From: Planococcus citri
Taxonomy: Eukaryota > Arthropoda > Insecta > Hemiptera > Pseudococcidae
Assembly: GCF_950023065.1 (NCBI RefSeq)
Contig: NC_088677.1
Location: 33,377,230 to 33,441,229, forward strand
DNA length: 64,000 nt
Direction: 5' to 3'
The first letter of the stretch is position 1; the number at the start of each line of letters is the position of its first letter. The notes under the pieces were generated by a model. The model was not told the origin of the DNA. It was given only the letters and a program-made list of their open reading frames with translations, and did no database searches. Below, piece by piece: positions 62,514 to 64,000 of the stretch. The translations under genes and the position numbers were made by a program.

Positions 62514-62809
62514 TGTTCGGACCTACCTGTTCGACCTACTCGTTTTAGCCATTCGATGTGTTGGCTACTGATCGATGCCGCGGCTCTTCCCGGCACATTT
62601 ACGTGTATTTTTCGTTCTTAGTGTTAGTAATGATAAAATTTCCGATTCAAGATGTAATTAGGTAATTATGTCGCTATTTTTATTAATTAAAAGGTTAAAA
62701 TCGATCGTTTCGAGTTATTAATGCGTTCTAGTACCTTCAAAGATTCTATTCTCTTCTAATTGAGTTTAAATTATGCGATTTTCGAGTTAGGAAGATTCTA
62801 CTATCTTCA
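62514..62809 (+). repeat. Candidate 5' LTR of the BEL/Pao element
   Basis: The interval runs from TGTTCGGACCTACCTGTTCG to CTATCTTCA and has the TG...CA borders of an LTR; it ends three bases before a tRNA-like primer-binding site. The left border is a guess: the 3' LTR lies outside the window, so it cannot be confirmed by comparison. The length (296 bp) is normal for the family. Confidence 0.4.
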
Positions 62810-62812
62810 TTA

Positions 62813-62832
62813 TGGTGACCTCGCGACGTGAT
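62813..62832 (+). other. Primer-binding site, tRNA-Trp-like
   Basis: TGGTGACCTCGCGACGTGAT matches the complement of the 3' end of eukaryotic tRNA-Trp (TGGTGACCCCGACGTGAT) except for a short two-base expansion in the middle. tRNA-Trp-type sites of this form are found in BEL/Pao elements. It begins three bases after the proposed LTR end. Confidence 0.65.
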
Positions 62833-62890
62833 TAAAAGCAACATTTCCAGTTCCGATACCAGGTACTTTACTCAGTGTTTATACTCAACT

Positions 62891-64000
62891 ATGGCTCCTC
62901 CAGCTCGTCAAACCGCTGAAGGTGTTCGAAGACTCCGAGACAATACGAAAGCAACTCTACTTGCTCATCAGACATGGGCTCAAAGCGCCTCGGAGAAATC
63001 TACAAGGGAGATACAAAGACGAATTCAGCAGATCGACGCAAAGTATGCTGAGATTACAGCACTCAACGATGAGTTATTACTGTTAGACGCGGATGAAACA
63101 AGTGAGTTTATTATCGAGATGGAAGCGATTTATCTCGAATTAATATCCAAATTAGAAACTATACTAGATGGTCGTGTGACAAATGATGTAGAGAATAATT
63201 CCGCTATGGGCTCTGAGTACCGTAGTTGTCACGACGATGCGCCAACCGTTCGCCTGCCAAAACGCAATCTACCACAGTTCAGTGATAAGACCGAAGATTG
63301 GCCAAGCTTTTACCAACGGTTTACATCCAGTTTACGCTCCTCCAGGCTTACAGATTTTGATCGTTTCGAATACTTGCTAGATTGTGTTAAAGGTGAGGCT
63401 TACGATTTAATCAAAGGAATACCTTTACTTGAAGAAAACTACCAGTCAGCAATCAAGGTTCTACGCAAACGCTTCGAGAATAGACGCCTGAATCTACGCC
63501 TGTTCCTGAACAAGTTGTTCCAGTTACCTTCTGCAGCAGACAGTGATCCGGATTCTCTTCGTAAGCTGATTACTACTATCACCTGTACGGTTCGTGCTCT
63601 CGAGAACATGGATTTTAAGCTCGACCTACTCTCCAGCGAATTAATCAGCCAGCTTGTCGTTACGAAACTCGATAAGCGTACCCGTGAGCTTTGGGAAATG
63701 ACCTTGAGCGAAGAGTTAGCCAAAGCGAACAAAACCGAAGAGGAGCCAGACGACAATAAACCTAGCTCGTATACCCAGTTGATGGAATTCTTAGAACTCA
63801 GACTACGTGTGCTCTCCTCTGTTTTCATTGGCGATCGTCCGAAGAAAGAATCGAGCGAGGTGAAATCTCAACGTACTCGTACTGCAGCGTTAGTTACTAC
63901 TACCACAACAGCCAACGGAACGCCGAATACGCCACCTCCGAATTCAGCTGGTTCACCCCAGACTACAGCAGCTCCTCGTTCCTGCCCGTGTTGCAACCAG
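62891..64000 (+). CDS. BEL/Pao gag (DUF1759) polyprotein, partial at window end
   Basis: An uninterrupted frame of 370 codons starts at the ATG 62891 (MAPPARQTAEGVRRLRDN) and runs off the window. The gag part would assemble the particle that packages the element's RNA. The N-terminal 110 residues are charged and helical (likely coiled coil). From about residue 123 the DUF1759 retrotransposon gag signature is clear: LPKRNLPQFS, EDWPSFYQRF, LLDCVKGEAYDLIKGIPL and ENYQSAIKVLRKRF. A Pro/Thr/Ser-rich linker follows, and the last residues CPCCNQ look like the start of a zinc-knuckle. The absence of stops or frameshifts and a base composition richer in G+C than the surroundings indicate a young copy. 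The minus-strand frame 63439-63828 is its shadow. Confidence 0.93.
   Translation, partial: MAPPARQTAEGVRRLRDNTKATLLAHQTWAQSASEKSTREIQRRIQQIDAKYAEITALNDELLLLDADETSEFIIEMEAIYLELISKLETILDGRVTNDVENNSAMGSEYRSCHDDAPTVRLPKRNLPQFSDKTEDWPSFYQRFTSSLRSSRLTDFDRFEYLLDCVKGEAYDLIKGIPLLEENYQSAIKVLRKRFENRRLNLRLFLNKLFQLPSAADSDPDSLRKLITTITCTVRALENMDFKLDLLSSELISQLVVTKLDKRTRELWEMTLSEELAKANKTEEEPDDNKPSSYTQLMEFLELRLRVLSSVFIGDRPKKESSEVKSQRTRTAALVTTTTTANGTPNTPPPNSAGSPQTTAAPRSCPCCNQ

Larger units (their letters stand above)
62514..64000 (+). mobile_element. 5' part of a BEL/Pao LTR retrotransposon
   Basis: Candidate LTR (62514-62809), primer-binding site (62813-62832) and gag start (62891) follow in the right order and spacing, and the gag frame is open to the window edge. 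Only the left end of the element is present; protease, reverse transcriptase, integrase and the 3' LTR would lie to the right. Confidence 0.85.

Noticed and set aside
63439..63828. 129-codon minus-strand frame at the right edge
   Set aside because: Antisense shadow of the BEL/Pao gag frame, whose DUF1759 signature is clear.

Overview
The window is eukaryotic nuclear DNA, most likely from an insect. It is strongly A+T-rich. Its genes have short GT-AG introns, and the three recognised housekeeping genes have animal-type architectures. The spaces between genes are full of small inverted-repeat DNA transposons and TAGGTA/TACCTA-type simple motifs. The species cannot be fixed from the sequence; a sap-feeding hemipteran or a lepidopteran would fit the repeat style. 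All exon models below were read by eye from reading frame, splice sites and family resemblance.

Layout. 1-21 kb holds no recognisable protein gene. It contains a TA-flanked MITE (1.3 kb), an unclassified 631-bp inverted-repeat element (12.9 kb), two hAT-type MITEs side by side (13.7-14.4 kb), a TTAA-flanked piggyBac-type MITE (16.3 kb) and a short inverted-repeat element (18.1 kb). A probable first coding exon of a minus-strand gene lies at 21.3 kb, with a GC-rich patch about 1.3 kb upstream of it that may be its promoter.

23.6-35.3 kb is the gene-rich core. It holds PIGQ (GPI-anchor synthesis, minus strand, six exons), a UMAD1-like ESCRT-I accessory protein (plus strand, divergent from PIGQ), TMEM222 (minus strand, convergent with the UMAD1-like gene) and a complete 17-exon class IA PI3-kinase catalytic subunit (plus strand) with a candidate TATA/initiator promoter. 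Between TMEM222 and the kinase lie a 301-bp inverted-repeat element and a nearly perfect 222-bp palindrome.

36.5-46.7 kb is a repeat block. It consists of several families of 130-400 bp units arranged head-to-head and tail-to-tail as large imperfect palindromes, then a tRNA-like segment and a minisatellite of 18-bp units. At 47.3-48.0 kb a GC-rich patch precedes a probable first coding exon encoding a signal peptide (plus strand). 48-62 kb is again non-coding as far as can be seen, with two more small transposons (52.1 and 58.2 kb).

The last 1.5 kb is the 5' part of a BEL/Pao LTR retrotransposon: a candidate LTR, a tRNA-Trp-like primer-binding site, and an uninterrupted gag reading frame that runs off the window end.

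The genes do not form one pathway. PIGQ acts in the ER membrane, the UMAD1-like protein in endosomal sorting, and the kinase in growth-factor/insulin signalling; TMEM222 is an uncharacterised membrane protein. No clearly new coding system was found. The most unusual material is the palindromic repeat block and the collection of well-delimited non-autonomous transposons.
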